Shown here: positions 17,937 to 26,299 of the stretch, piece by piece
Numbering within the stretch: the stretch's first letter is position 1
Layout of the letters: each line of letters starts with the position of its first letter
From: Gordonia sp. PDNC005
GTDB taxonomy: Bacteria > Actinomycetota > Actinomycetes > Mycobacteriales > Mycobacteriaceae
DNA length: 64,000 nucleotides
Direction of reading: 5' to 3'
NCBI RefSeq assembly: GCF_016919385.1
Contig: NZ_CP070351.1
Coordinates: 2,294,001-2,358,000, forward strand
Program-made: the position numbers and the translations under genes
Notes under the pieces: model-generated
Databases searched by the model: none
Seen by the model: only the letters and a program-made list of their open reading frames with translations
Told to the model about the DNA's origin: nothing

Positions 17937-19595
17937 TCAGCTCTTGAGGCCCGCGTCCTTGCTGCCGTACGCCTGCCGCAGACCCGGCTTCACCACCTTG
18001 CCGCCCGCGTTTCGCGGCAGCTCGTCCACGACGACGATGTCCTTGGGGTGCTTGAAACGGGCGAGGTTGTCGTTGAGGAACGGTTCAAGCTCCTCGATGG
18101 TCAGCTCGTCGACCCCCTCGGCGAGCACCACGACGCCGACGGGAACTTCACCCCACTTGTCGTGAGCGCGACCGATCACAGCGGCTTCCAGGATCTTCGG
18201 ATGCGAGTACAGGACGTTCTCGACCTCGGCACAGTAGATGTTCTCTCCACCGGAGATGATCATGTCCTTGGCTCGGTCGACGACGAACAGGAATCCCTCC
18301 TCATCGGCGCGCACGAGGTCGCCCGAATGGAACCAGCCACCACGGAACGCATCGGCAGTGCCCTGCTGGTTCTGCCAGTACCCGGCCATCAGATTCGCAC
18401 CCCGATAGACGATCTCACCCACCTCGCCCTGCGGCACGTCGTTCATCTCCGGGTCGACGATGCGCGCGGTCACCGCGGGCACCACCTTTCCGATGGAACC
18501 GATCTTGCGCTGTGCGTCCTTGCCTTCGAGCACACACGTGATCGGCGACATCTCCGTCTGACCGAAGACTGCGATGTTCAACGCATCCGGGAACGTGTCG
18601 TTCATCGCCTGCAGCACGGTGTCCGACGCCGGTGCGGCGCCCCACGAGATCACGCGCAGCTTCACATCGCGCGGCTTGGCCTGTTGGGCCGCGCAGACGG
18701 CCTGCCACTGAGCCGGAACCAGGAAGATCGACGTGGTGCCTTCGCGTTCCAGAGTGTCGAGCATGTCGTTCGGATCGAACGCCCCGAGCGGATGGATCAC
18801 CGACAGTGCGCCGATGTAGATCAACGCCGTCATCGCACCGAGTGCGGCGATGTGGAACATCGGAGCGACACACGAACCGATGTCGTCGGCCGACGTGTTC
18901 AGCGCCTGCAGCGTCGTCTGCGCCTGCGACTGCAGGTTCTGGTGAGTCAACATCGCACCCTTGGGCTTACCCGTGGTACCCGACGTGTACATGATCAGGG
19001 CGATCGTCTCTTCCGGGATGTCGATGTCCGGAAGCGGATCTCCTTCTTCTGCCACCAGGGCCTCGTAGTCCAGGTGACCGTCGTTCTGTGCTCCGCCGAC
19101 GACGATCGTGTGCTCGATCGCGCCGGTGGCAGCGGACACCGCATCTGCCAGCGGCGCGAGCATCGTCTCGGTCACGACGACCTTCGCTCCCGAGTCGGAT
19201 ACGAGGTAGGCGATCTCTGGCGGGGTCATGCGGAAGTTCACCGGGACCGGGATCGCGCCGATCAGGTTCGCCGCGAACACCAACTCGACGTACTCCGTGC
19301 GGTTGAGCATGATCACGAGGATTCGATCGCCGAACGACACCCCGCGACGCAGGAGCGACGCAGCCAGCGAGTGAGTGCGCGCGTCGAGTTGGGACCACGT
19401 GGTGGTGGTGCCCATGAACCGCAGCGCCGGAGCATCCGGCTTCATCTCCGCATGTCGACGGACCTGGTTGTTCCAGTGGTGGCGGCGCGAACGCTGCGGC
19501 TCGGCGTTGAGGGCGAAGCCCAGTACGTCGGTCATCTCTTCTAGCTCCTCGATCTCAGGTCGTGCGATGGGGTTCGGGGTGATGCGGGGGGTCAT
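17937..19595 (-). CDS. Acyl-CoA synthetase, FadD5-like
   Basis: This 552-residue adenylate-forming enzyme activates a carboxylic acid to its acyl-CoA. Motifs in order: P-loop-like YTSGTTGKPKG near residue 190, the GQTEMSP block near 340, the GWFHSGDL hinge region near 425, and the catalytic lysine in the C-terminal RNAGGKVVK. Sequence blocks such as IFLVPAQWQAVC and LRVISWGAAPA resemble M. tuberculosis FadD5. The ATG at 19595 overlaps the echA stop by four bases (ATGA); M22 (MTDVLG) is another possible start. With echA it forms a two-gene operon for acid activation and beta-oxidation. The exact substrate is unknown. Confidence 0.93.
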   Translation of the reverse strand: MTPRITPNPIARPEIEELEEMTDVLGFALNAEPQRSRRHHWNNQVRRHAEMKPDAPALRFMGTTTTWSQLDARTHSLAASLLRRGVSFGDRILVIMLNRTEYVELVFAANLIGAIPVPVNFRMTPPEIAYLVSDSGAKVVVTETMLAPLADAVSAATGAIEHTIVVGGAQNDGHLDYEALVAEEGDPLPDIDIPEETIALIMYTSGTTGKPKGAMLTHQNLQSQAQTTLQALNTSADDIGSCVAPMFHIAALGAMTALIYIGALSVIHPLGAFDPNDMLDTLEREGTTSIFLVPAQWQAVCAAQQAKPRDVKLRVISWGAAPASDTVLQAMNDTFPDALNIAVFGQTEMSPITCVLEGKDAQRKIGSIGKVVPAVTARIVDPEMNDVPQGEVGEIVYRGANLMAGYWQNQQGTADAFRGGWFHSGDLVRADEEGFLFVVDRAKDMIISGGENIYCAEVENVLYSHPKILEAAVIGRAHDKWGEVPVGVVVLAEGVDELTIEELEPFLNDNLARFKHPKDIVVVDELPRNAGGKVVKPGLRQAYGSKDAGLKS

Positions 19596-20389
19596 TTGCC
19601 GACGAACGCGGCGAGCGCTCGCCGGAAGGCCGGGGATTGCAGGAGATGTGTCTGGCCCGCGATCTCGCGGTCGATCGCGTCGCTGTAGCCGACCAGCGAA
19701 TGCGCGTCGAGGGCCGCCTTCGTCACCGTGAGGGCGTCGGGCGAGCTCTTGAGAAGTCGGCCGACGACGCGATCGACTGTCGCCGCCAACGCATCGGCGT
19801 CGTCGACGACGGCGTTGATCAGACCAGCGTCGAGCGCTTCGGGCGCCCACAGCTTCTCCCCCAGGAGGGCGAGCGAGTTAGCCCGCGCACGCCCGAGCGA
19901 CGCGGTGAAGAGCGCAGTCGCTCCACCGTCGGGCATCAGGCCGATGTTTACGAACGCGAGCAGAAAGTAGGCACGACTCGTCGCGTAGACGAGGTCGGCG
20001 GCGACTGCCAGGGACGCGCCGATCCCGACCGCGGCGCCGTCGACCGCCGCGACCACGGGCATCGGCAGTGACCGCATCGCCCCGATCAGCCGGGAACCGT
20101 TCTCGATGATCGTGCGGGATGCCGATTCGTCGAACCCTCCGGTCGCCGCCGAGTCCGCGGCCATGCCGGCGACATCTGCGCCTGCACAGAACGACCCGCC
20201 TCGACCGGTGATCACAACAACTCGGATGTCCGAGCGCGTCGCGAAGTCACGACAGAGTTCGATGATCCGCCCGGAGGCCACGCCGTCGAGCGCGTTCATC
20301 CGTTCCGGTCGATCGATCTCGATGTGCGCAACACCACGATCGTCGATCTCGTCGCGGACACCGCCGTTGAACTCGGCCTCGTCGCTCAT
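19592..20389 (-). CDS. Enoyl-CoA hydratase/isomerase family protein
   Basis: A 265-residue crotonase-fold protein. The first oxyanion-hole block is in SFCAGADVAGM and the second in AVDGAAVGIGASLAVAADLVYA. At the place of the second catalytic glutamate the sequence reads PDGGAT, so a hydratase with the usual Glu pair is uncertain; isomerase or another crotonase activity is possible. The ATG at 20389 has GAGGAA just upstream and was preferred over the longer open frame to 20488. It is the first gene of an echA-fadD operon, divergent from the tandem TetR gene. Confidence 0.9.
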   Translation of the reverse strand: MSDEAEFNGGVRDEIDDRGVAHIEIDRPERMNALDGVASGRIIELCRDFATRSDIRVVVITGRGGSFCAGADVAGMAADSAATGGFDESASRTIIENGSRLIGAMRSLPMPVVAAVDGAAVGIGASLAVAADLVYATSRAYFLLAFVNIGLMPDGGATALFTASLGRARANSLALLGEKLWAPEALDAGLINAVVDDADALAATVDRVVGRLLKSSPDALTVTKAALDAHSLVGYSDAIDREIAGQTHLLQSPAFRRALAAFVGK

Positions 20390-20472
20390 CGTTCCTCGCA
20401 CCACCGTCGGACTTGTCGTTGATATGCCACACACCGTAACAGGAAGAGTGACGGAAGTCATGCGAATGTTGA

Positions 20473-20488
20473 TTAACTTATAAGTCAA
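20473..20488. promoter_or_regulatory. Palindromic operator between echA and the tandem TetR gene
   Basis: ACTTATAAGT (20476-20485) is a perfect 10-bp palindrome; with one unpaired position each side it extends to TT...AA (20473-20488). This AT-rich patch stands out in a GC-rich region and lies between two divergent genes, the classic place for a self-regulating TetR site. On the minus strand TTGACT at its edge could also serve as a -35 box for echA. Confidence 0.6.
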
Positions 20489-20569
20489 CTTACTGGGCGG
20501 TTACCTGCGTTTATCAGACTTCAGATGATTCTCGGCAAGTTTCTCCGGGCTTCGATACCATCGCTACCC

Positions 20570-21715
20570 ATGACCATCCGGCCTGCCGATCGGCGCGAGA
20601 GGATCCTGTCGGCGGCCGCGACCGCGTTCAGCTCCGAGGGCTACGCCGCGACCCGTTTGTCGGACATCGCAGACGAGGTGGGGATCTCCGCACCTGCCCT
20701 GTATCGCCACTTCGACACGAAATACGGGCTGTTCGCCGCAACTGTCGAGCAGTTGTCCCGACGTGTGGACGAGGCCGTGTCGAGTGTTCCCACCCGTGAC
20801 GATCCGAGGGCCGAGTTCGCCGCGGTCCTCACCGCGTTCACCGACATGACGTTCGTCCGCCGCGCCGGCGGGAATCTGTATCGATGGGAGGACCGGGTGC
20901 TGCGCGCCGAGGATCGCACGTACACACGCGACGTGCGGATCCGACTGAACCGCAGACTCAGGGCGCTCGTCGAGGCGGCCCGACCCGATGTCGACCGCGC
21001 GACGGCACAGGCCGTGACCATAGCATCCCTCTCCGTGGCGGCGAGCGCGACCACCCACCGCGCAGTCCTGGGCCGACGCGCCGCAGTCGACCTGCTGTCG
21101 AACGCCGCAGCTCGCATCGTCGAGGTGGACGTGCCCCAGCACACAGCCGCCCAGGTCCCCACTGCCGGGTTGGCGCCTACCGGCAGACGCGAGGCGATCC
21201 TTGCGGCGTCGGTGCGACTCTTCGCCGATCGAGGCTTCCACGAGGTGACGGTCGACGACATCGGCAACGCCGTCGGACTGCCGGCCTCCGGCGTCTACCG
21301 TCACTTCTCGTCCAAGAGCGCCATCCTCGCGGCCGCCCTCTGGCGAACGGCGGACCGCACCACAGACGCAGTCGCTGCGGCTCTTGCCCAAGCGCAGACG
21401 CCGAGCGAGGCGGTCGTGGCCCTTGCCGAGCGGTACAGCGATCTCTGCGTCGACGCGCCCGACATCATGACCGTCTACATGAACGGGATCGGCGCGGTGG
21501 ACGACAGCGAGCGTCGAGCTCTGCGTCGAAGCCAACGACTCAACGTCGACGAATGGGCAGCCTGGGTCGTACGCGCGCGGCCAGACCTGACCACCGCGCA
21601 GGCGCGATTCCTCGTCCACGCGAGCCTGAATGTCGCGACCGATCTGGTCAACGGGCAGCCCGGGATCGGGAAGCCCCTGGTGGCGGCGGCATGCGCGAAG
21701 ACATTGACCGGCTGA
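20570..21715 (+). CDS. Tandem-domain TetR regulator (two complete TetR units)
   Basis: A 381-residue protein made of two TetR units in a row. The first helix-turn-helix is at residues 9-58 (ISAPALYRHFDTK) and the second at about 206-257 (LPASGVYRHFSSK). Each is followed by its own helical ligand-binding region. Ordinary TetR proteins are about 200 residues, so this is a duplication or fusion. The start is placed at ATG 20570; ATG 20525 is in frame and also possible, and neither has a clear ribosome site. It is divergent from echA-fadD with a palindrome between, so it probably represses that operon in response to an acyl-CoA. Confidence 0.9.
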   Translation: MTIRPADRRERILSAAATAFSSEGYAATRLSDIADEVGISAPALYRHFDTKYGLFAATVEQLSRRVDEAVSSVPTRDDPRAEFAAVLTAFTDMTFVRRAGGNLYRWEDRVLRAEDRTYTRDVRIRLNRRLRALVEAARPDVDRATAQAVTIASLSVAASATTHRAVLGRRAAVDLLSNAAARIVEVDVPQHTAAQVPTAGLAPTGRREAILAASVRLFADRGFHEVTVDDIGNAVGLPASGVYRHFSSKSAILAAALWRTADRTTDAVAAALAQAQTPSEAVVALAERYSDLCVDAPDIMTVYMNGIGAVDDSERRALRRSQRLNVDEWAAWVVRARPDLTTAQARFLVHASLNVATDLVNGQPGIGKPLVAAACAKTLTG

Positions 21716-21801
21716 CGCCGCAAGCGGGAAGGCGTCCCTACTGCCCCAGCTGCACCAGACGTCCCGCCGCCGTTCTAGTGGCGCGTGGCAACTCGCCGAC
21801 G

Positions 21802-22455
21802 CTAGACGACGTCCAACCCGGAGACCAGCCAACGACCGTCGGTCTTCACAAGTGTCAGTTCCACACGCGACTGCGACGGATCCCCCTGGCCGAGGACCGG
21901 CGCATCAGGGCTGGTCACTGCCATGTCGAGAGCCACGAGGACCACCGCCTGGTCGGGGTCGATGGACACGATGCCCGCACTGGTCGCCGAGCCCTTCGAC
22001 GACGCCTTAGCTTCGTCGTTCGCCTTCCGCGCGAGCTGGGACGACTTGATGTACTCGTCGGCGAACTCGGGAGCCGAGATCGCTCGAATACGCCGATCGA
22101 GGTCGTCGTACTTGCCTGATTGATAGGTGAACATCTCCGACGCGTACGTCTTCGCGTCGCGGAGCGCACCCTGCTCGTCGGTGCCGCCATCGTTCCCCGA
22201 CTTCCCCGCGAGGAGCACTCCGAGCACGATCACCGCCACCACCAGGACTGCCACTGTCGCGCCCAGTGCCACGACAACGACGTTGCGTCGGCCGGACCCC
22301 GACAACTCAGCCGTGTCGCCCGACTTCGTGAGGTCGACGGCGTCGTCCGCCTTCCCTGCCTCCTCAACACGGATGCGTTCGCGATTCGCCCTGTTCACGG
22401 CGAGGAAGTCGTCACCGTCGAGCGGTGTCGGGGTGTCGTCAGAGCTGGAGGACAT
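21802..22455 (-). CDS. Mce-associated membrane protein
   Basis: A 217-residue protein with a charged N-terminus, one membrane helix at about residues 58-86 and an extracytoplasmic domain with the pattern of Mce-associated (Mas) proteins: an Ala-rich helical stretch with FTYQSGKYDDLDRRIRA, then a beta-rich end with VSIDPDQAVVLVALDMAV and a final WLVSGLDVV. Such proteins accompany Mce lipid importers, but no mce genes are in this window, so this is an orphan. The start at 22455 was preferred over one three codons upstream. It is convergent with the tandem TetR gene. Confidence 0.85.
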   Translation of the reverse strand: MSSSSDDTPTPLDGDDFLAVNRANRERIRVEEAGKADDAVDLTKSGDTAELSGSGRRNVVVVALGATVAVLVVAVIVLGVLLAGKSGNDGGTDEQGALRDAKTYASEMFTYQSGKYDDLDRRIRAISAPEFADEYIKSSQLARKANDEAKASSKGSATSAGIVSIDPDQAVVLVALDMAVTSPDAPVLGQGDPSQSRVELTLVKTDGRWLVSGLDVV

Positions 22456-22576
22456 GGGCACCAATGTAGCGGCTCTTCGATGTGCCCCTTGCCACAGCTC
22501 GTCTAATCACATATATCTGATAACAGAGTGTCGCACATGGCGGCGCAGGCACCTTCCATCATCAGGAGACGTCCAC

Positions 22577-23716
22577 ATGGTCACTTTCACCCCCGAGCAG
22601 ACTGCGTTCGCACAGGCGGTCACCGATTTCTGCCAGCGCGAGACCGGCACGCGCGAGCAGCGTGACAAGTGGACGAACAACGGCGAGGAGAACCACTCGC
22701 AGGAGCTGTACAAGAAGATGGCCGACCTCGGCTGGGCCGGCATCATCGTTCCGGAGGAGTTCGGCGGCGCAGGCGCCGGAAACGTCGAGCTCTGCATCTT
22801 CCTCGAGGAAGCGATCCGCAACCAGGCGCCGATCGGCGGGATCGGACCGACGCTGATCACCGCGGCGGCGTACGAGAAGTTCGCCAACGACGACCTCAAG
22901 CGTGAGGTGCTCGAAGGAGTCGTCGCGGGTGACGCGCTGTCGATCTCGATGTCCGAGCCCGAAGCAGGCTCCGACGTCGGCGCGCTCACCTGCCGTGCCG
23001 ACAAGGTCGACGGCGGCTGGGTCATCAACGGCCAGAAGACGTGGTGCTCAAACGCCCATTTCGCGAAGTCGATACTGCTCATCGCTCGCACCGACCGCAG
23101 CGGCGGCAAGCACGAGGGTCTCACCCAGTTCCATATCCCCGCCGACACACCCGGCCTGCAGATCTCACAGATCGACACTCTCGGGGGCCGCGAGGTGAAC
23201 GACCTCTACTTCACCGACTGCAAGGTGCCCGATTCCGCCGTCGTCGGTCAGGTCGGCAACGGCTGGAAGCAACTGATGGCCGGACTCAACACCGAACGTC
23301 TCATCCTCGCCGCGATGCAGCTCGGACTGGCACAGCGTTCATTCGACGACACTCTCGCATTCATCACCGAGCGGAAGCAGTTCGGACGCCCGATCGGTAC
23401 GTTCCAGGCGTTGCGTCACCGCATGGCCGACCACGCGACGGAGATCGCGTGCACCCGAGAACTCGTGTACAGCGTCGCGAAGGCCGCCGACGCCAACCCC
23501 GACAAGCTGATGCCGCGTGAAGCGTCGATGGTCAAGCTCAAGGCCACCGAGACCAGCAAGGCCATGACGATCGACGGCATGCAGATGATGGGCGGCTACG
23601 GCTACGCCAAGGAGTTCGACGCCGAGCGGCTGATGCGCGGCGCGATCATCTCGACGGTGTTCGGCGGCACCAACGAGATCCAGCGAGACGTCATCGGAAA
23701 GACCTATGGCCTCTGA
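22577..23716 (+). CDS. Acyl-CoA dehydrogenase (FadE-type)
   Basis: A 379-residue FAD enzyme that makes the alpha-beta double bond in an acyl-CoA. Flavin and substrate blocks are clear: MSEPEAGSDVGAL at 125-137, NGQKTWCSNA at 151-160, and GGYGYAKEF with TVFGGTNEIQR near the C-terminus. At the position where medium-chain enzymes have the catalytic Glu (before GT), this protein has Gly. E240 in LNTERLILA matches the alternative base used by long-chain and isovaleryl-CoA enzymes, so activity is probably kept with a branched or long substrate. The start has AGGAG upstream. It overlaps the next gene, a GntR regulator, by 11 bases. Confidence 0.92.
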   Translation: MVTFTPEQTAFAQAVTDFCQRETGTREQRDKWTNNGEENHSQELYKKMADLGWAGIIVPEEFGGAGAGNVELCIFLEEAIRNQAPIGGIGPTLITAAAYEKFANDDLKREVLEGVVAGDALSISMSEPEAGSDVGALTCRADKVDGGWVINGQKTWCSNAHFAKSILLIARTDRSGGKHEGLTQFHIPADTPGLQISQIDTLGGREVNDLYFTDCKVPDSAVVGQVGNGWKQLMAGLNTERLILAAMQLGLAQRSFDDTLAFITERKQFGRPIGTFQALRHRMADHATEIACTRELVYSVAKAADANPDKLMPREASMVKLKATETSKAMTIDGMQMMGGYGYAKEFDAERLMRGAIISTVFGGTNEIQRDVIGKTYGL

Positions 23717-24389
23717 GCCGAGCTCACAGCCGGCGTTGGGCCGTCGTCCGCAGTTGTCGGAAGAGGTGGCGTCGGTCGTACGCCACAGAATCATGACGGC
23801 CGAGCTCCTCCCCGGCGAACGAGTCCGCCTAGACGAGACGGCCGCTGCGCTCGGGGTTAGCGTGACGCCGGTTCGCGAGGCATTGCTCACGCTGCGGGGC
23901 GAAGGCATGGTCGCCTTCGCCCCGCACCGCGGGTACACCGTCGCCGATCTGACCCGAACGGACGTCGCAGACCTGTTCTGGCTGCAAGGCGAAGCTGCGG
24001 CGCGCATCGCCCGGCGGACATGTGCACTCATCACTCCGTCGGAGATCGATCAACTCGCGTGGGCGAACGCGAATCTGAGGGGCGCTGCCATGTCGGGTGA
24101 CGCCGCCGCGATCGTCGAGGCAGAGTTCGATTTCCACCGGACGCACAATCACGTCAGCGGCAGCGGAAAGCTCGCATGGATCCTGCAGAACGCGACGCGG
24201 TACACACCGCATCAGCTGTACGCGCGCGACCCCGAGTGGGCACGCGACGCGCTCGAAGCCCACGAGGAGTTGATCAACGCGTATCGCGAAGGTGACGGCG
24301 ACGCTGCGGCCGGTGCCGTCCGCCGCCAGTTCGACGACGGCGCCGCCCGCCTCATCGGACACCTCGAATCCACCTCGATCTGGGACTGA
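23706..24389 (+). CDS. GntR-family regulator, FCD (FadR-like) subgroup
   Basis: A 227-residue regulator: N-terminal winged helix at about residues 15-80 (LDETAAALGVSVTPVREALLTL, then HRGYTV) and a C-terminal all-helical FCD domain with the metal-binding pattern of D/H residues (FDFHRTHNH, ARDALEAHEELINAY). It starts inside the last codons of the acyl-CoA dehydrogenase gene, an 11-base overlap that implies translational coupling. It probably senses a carboxylic acid or acyl-CoA handled by that enzyme. Confidence 0.92.
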   Translation: MASEPSSQPALGRRPQLSEEVASVVRHRIMTAELLPGERVRLDETAAALGVSVTPVREALLTLRGEGMVAFAPHRGYTVADLTRTDVADLFWLQGEAAARIARRTCALITPSEIDQLAWANANLRGAAMSGDAAAIVEAEFDFHRTHNHVSGSGKLAWILQNATRYTPHQLYARDPEWARDALEAHEELINAYREGDGDAAAGAVRRQFDDGAARLIGHLESTSIWD

Positions 24390-24398
24390 CCAGCGGTT

Positions 24399-24428
24399 TT
24401 GCAACGGACAGAATCCATGCGCTAGAGT
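24399..24428 (+). promoter_or_regulatory. Likely promoter of tRNA-Asn
   Basis: TTGCAA (24399-24404) and TAGAGT (24423-24428) are separated by 18 nt and end 24 bases before the tRNA. They resemble a housekeeping -35/-10 pair. Confidence 0.5.
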
Positions 24429-24452
24429 TTGACCTCGGTTCGGAAAGAACAT

Positions 24453-24525
24453 TCCCCCATAGCTCAATTGGCAGAGCAGCCGACTGTTAATCGGCAGGTT
24501 ACTGGTTCGAGTCCAGTTGGGGGAG
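24453..24525 (+). tRNA. tRNA-Asn (GTT)
   Basis: The acceptor stem TCCCCCA/TGGGGGA pairs fully (24453-24459 with 24518-24524), with G as discriminator at 24525. The anticodon arm has a 5-bp GCCGA/TCGGC stem and loop CTGTTAA with anticodon GTT at 24486-24488. The T-loop GTTCGAGTC is standard. The CCA end is not encoded in full. A terminator follows. Confidence 0.97.
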
Positions 24526-24532
24526 CACACAG

Positions 24533-24560
24533 ACCCGCTGTTTCCCGCAGCGGGTTTTCT
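24533..24560 (+). terminator. Rho-independent terminator after tRNA-Asn
   Basis: An 8-bp perfect stem ACCCGCTG/CAGCGGGT (24533-24540 with 24548-24555) with a 7-nt loop is followed by TTTCT. It starts 8 bases after the tRNA. Confidence 0.9.
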
Positions 24561-24785
24561 GCTGTCTGCACCCTTTCTCCGCCCGAACTCGTTTGCTGCG
24601 AGCGGTCCTCGGGCATAGCCTGGGCGTCGTGACCATTCGAATGCAGGAGGACTCCGGCGCGCTCAGCGCCGAGTCAAGATGACCGCGCCCCGCAGCCGAT
24701 CCGTGCGATCGGCCGCTTAACGGTCCCCTCATTCACGCGCGCGGCAGCCGCACCGGCCCGCGCACCTCACGAACGGTTGCATTCG

Positions 24786-25280
24786 ATGCGCACACTCACC
24801 CAGAAGCAGATCCTGTCCGCATTCCGCGGCACCACGAAGAGCGAACTCGCCCGGGTCACCTTCCCTCTCGACTTCAACGACGTCGACTTCTCCCGCCGCG
24901 AGTTCTACGGTTGGCGCGACCGCAAGATCCCGCGCCGCGCGTACATCGTCGTTGAACTGGGCGACGAGCTCGTCGCGCTCATCCTGACCCGCGCCGAGGC
25001 GAAGCCGTCCCGTCGTGCGATGTGCGCGTGGTGCCGAGACGTCGACCTCTCACAGGACGCCGTCCTCTACACCACCCGCCGCACCGGGTCGCGTGGCCGA
25101 CGCGGCGACACGATCGGCGCCCTGGTGTGCGAGGACTTCGGCTGCCCGAAGCACGCCCGCAAACTGCCACCCGCCTACCACAAGGGCACCGACCTCGACG
25201 CGATCCGCGCCATGCAGGTCGACGAGATGACGCGTCGCGTCGAGGCGTTCGTCGCCGAGGTCCTGTCGACCCAGGACTGA
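24786..25280 (+). CDS. FBP-domain protein with C-terminal treble-clef zinc finger
   Basis: A 164-residue protein of the actinobacterial FBP family (named after fibronectin-binding protein, but also related to ribosome-associated zinc fingers). The N-terminal half has conserved blocks FPLDFNDVDFSRREFYGWRD; the C-terminal half carries two cysteine pairs, CAWC near 82-85 and CEDFGC near 115-120 with HA following, fitting a treble-clef zinc site. ATG 24786 was chosen; TTG 24777 is in frame just upstream. The 225 bases between the tRNA terminator and this gene show nothing convincing beyond a small GGCGC/GCGCC hairpin. Function is unclear. Confidence 0.85.
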   Translation: MRTLTQKQILSAFRGTTKSELARVTFPLDFNDVDFSRREFYGWRDRKIPRRAYIVVELGDELVALILTRAEAKPSRRAMCAWCRDVDLSQDAVLYTTRRTGSRGRRGDTIGALVCEDFGCPKHARKLPPAYHKGTDLDAIRAMQVDEMTRRVEAFVAEVLSTQD

Positions 25281-25508
25281 ACGGCGACGGCGACGTCAGT
25301 CGTGGGCAAACGTGCCCGACGCAGGCCGCGCGGCGACCACCACGCCGCGCGGCCTGCCAGGCACAGGATCACCGGCAGGAGGACCAGCTCCACGTGACGA
25401 TGCGCCCGTGGGCGGCCGCCCAGAGGCCGAGTGCACCGAGGCGACCGCGCCGTCGCCCTTCATCCGCGAGTCTCGACATCGTTTCTGTTACCTGCATCCA
25501 TCCCCCTC

Positions 25509-25524
25509 ATCCCCCTAGGGGGTT
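25509..25524. promoter_or_regulatory. CsoR/CstR-type operator upstream of the DUF302-repressor operon
   Basis: CCCCCTAGGGGG (25511-25522) is a perfect 12-bp palindrome, flanked by T-rich bases, 52 bases before the DUF302 start. It matches the C-tract/G-tract operators of CsoR-family repressors, and such a repressor is the second gene of this operon, so autoregulation is expected. The rest of the 294-base gap (25281-25574) shows no gene. Confidence 0.8.
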
Positions 25525-25574
25525 ATGAGATACTCGGTGGAGGACGTCCCCACACTGTGCAGAGGAGCCGAGGA

Positions 25575-25976
25575 ATGACGTCATTCACCATGTCCACAAC
25601 AGTCGCCACGCAGTACGACGAGACCGTCGCGCGCGTTCGCGAAGCACTCGCCGACGCCGGATTCGGCGTTCTCACCGAAATCGACATCAAGGCGACACTG
25701 AAGACCAAACTCGACGTCGACATCGAACCGAAGATCATCCTCGGCGCATGCCGACCCCAATTGGCCCACCAGGCACTGGCCGCCGATCCGCGGGTCGCCG
25801 CGCTGCTCCCGTGCAACGTCGTCGTCTCCGCCGACGGACCACACAGCTCATTGGTCGAGATCATGGACCCGTCCGTCATGGAGGACTTCACCGGCACCGC
25901 CGAACTCGGCCCGATCGCCACGGATGCGAAAGAGCGACTCTCCGGTGTCCTCACCGCACTCAGCGAAGGACTCTGA
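25575..25976 (+). CDS. DUF302 family protein
   Basis: A 133-residue soluble protein of the DUF302 family. The sequence runs through the family pattern: FGVLTEIDIKATLKTKLDVD, ILGACRPQLAHQAL, then PCNVVV and a C-terminal EIMDP block. A cysteine sits in each of the GACRP and LPCNVV motifs. DUF302 proteins often stand beside sulfur-transfer or metal-handling genes, but their activity is not known. The ATG has GAGG upstream. It is the first gene of a two-gene operon with a CsoR-family repressor three bases downstream. Confidence 0.9.
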   Translation: MTSFTMSTTVATQYDETVARVREALADAGFGVLTEIDIKATLKTKLDVDIEPKIILGACRPQLAHQALAADPRVAALLPCNVVVSADGPHSSLVEIMDPSVMEDFTGTAELGPIATDAKERLSGVLTALSEGL

Positions 25977-25979
25977 ACA

Positions 25980-26240
25980 ATGCAGCTGCCCGACGAGGAC
26001 CTCAAACCGGTCCTCACCCGCCTGCGTCGAGCACACGGCCACCTCGCGAGCGTCATTCGCATGCTCGAAGAGGGTTCCGAGTGCGAGGACGCGCTCACCC
26101 AGTTGGCCGCCGTCGACAAGGCTCTCCGACGCAGCGGATACACCATGGTTGCCACCGGCCTGGAGCACTGCTTGATCAATGAGGGGCCCGAGAACGTCGA
26201 CAAGGAGAAGCTGGAGCGACTGTTCCTGTCATTCGCGTGA
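25980..26240 (+). CDS. CsoR-family repressor with CstR-like cysteine pair
   Basis: An 86-residue all-helical repressor of the CsoR/RcnR/FrmR/CstR family. C35 and C64 are present at the places of CsoR Cys36 and Cys65. The middle copper ligand, His61 in CsoR, is replaced by G60 (sequence TGLEHC). In known family members that keep only the two cysteines (CstR), they sense persulfides by forming di- to tetrasulfide bridges, so sulfur sensing is more likely here than copper. The gene starts three bases after DUF302, and the palindrome at 25511-25522 is its likely operator. Metal or formaldehyde sensing cannot be fully excluded. Confidence 0.88.
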   Translation: MQLPDEDLKPVLTRLRRAHGHLASVIRMLEEGSECEDALTQLAAVDKALRRSGYTMVATGLEHCLINEGPENVDKEKLERLFLSFA

Positions 26241-26299
26241 CATGCCGATCCTCAACACCTGTTCGACATTGTCGGCCGGTGATGTGTCACCGTTGATCG

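Noticed and set aside
17316..19544. 742-codon open frame opposite fadD and adh
   Set aside because: It spans two well-supported genes on the other strand and is rich in Arg, His and Asp, typical of shadow translation.
24561..24785. 17-codon frame from GTG 24629 with a small hairpin as a leader peptide
   Set aside because: No ribosome site, no plausible regulated target and chance length.
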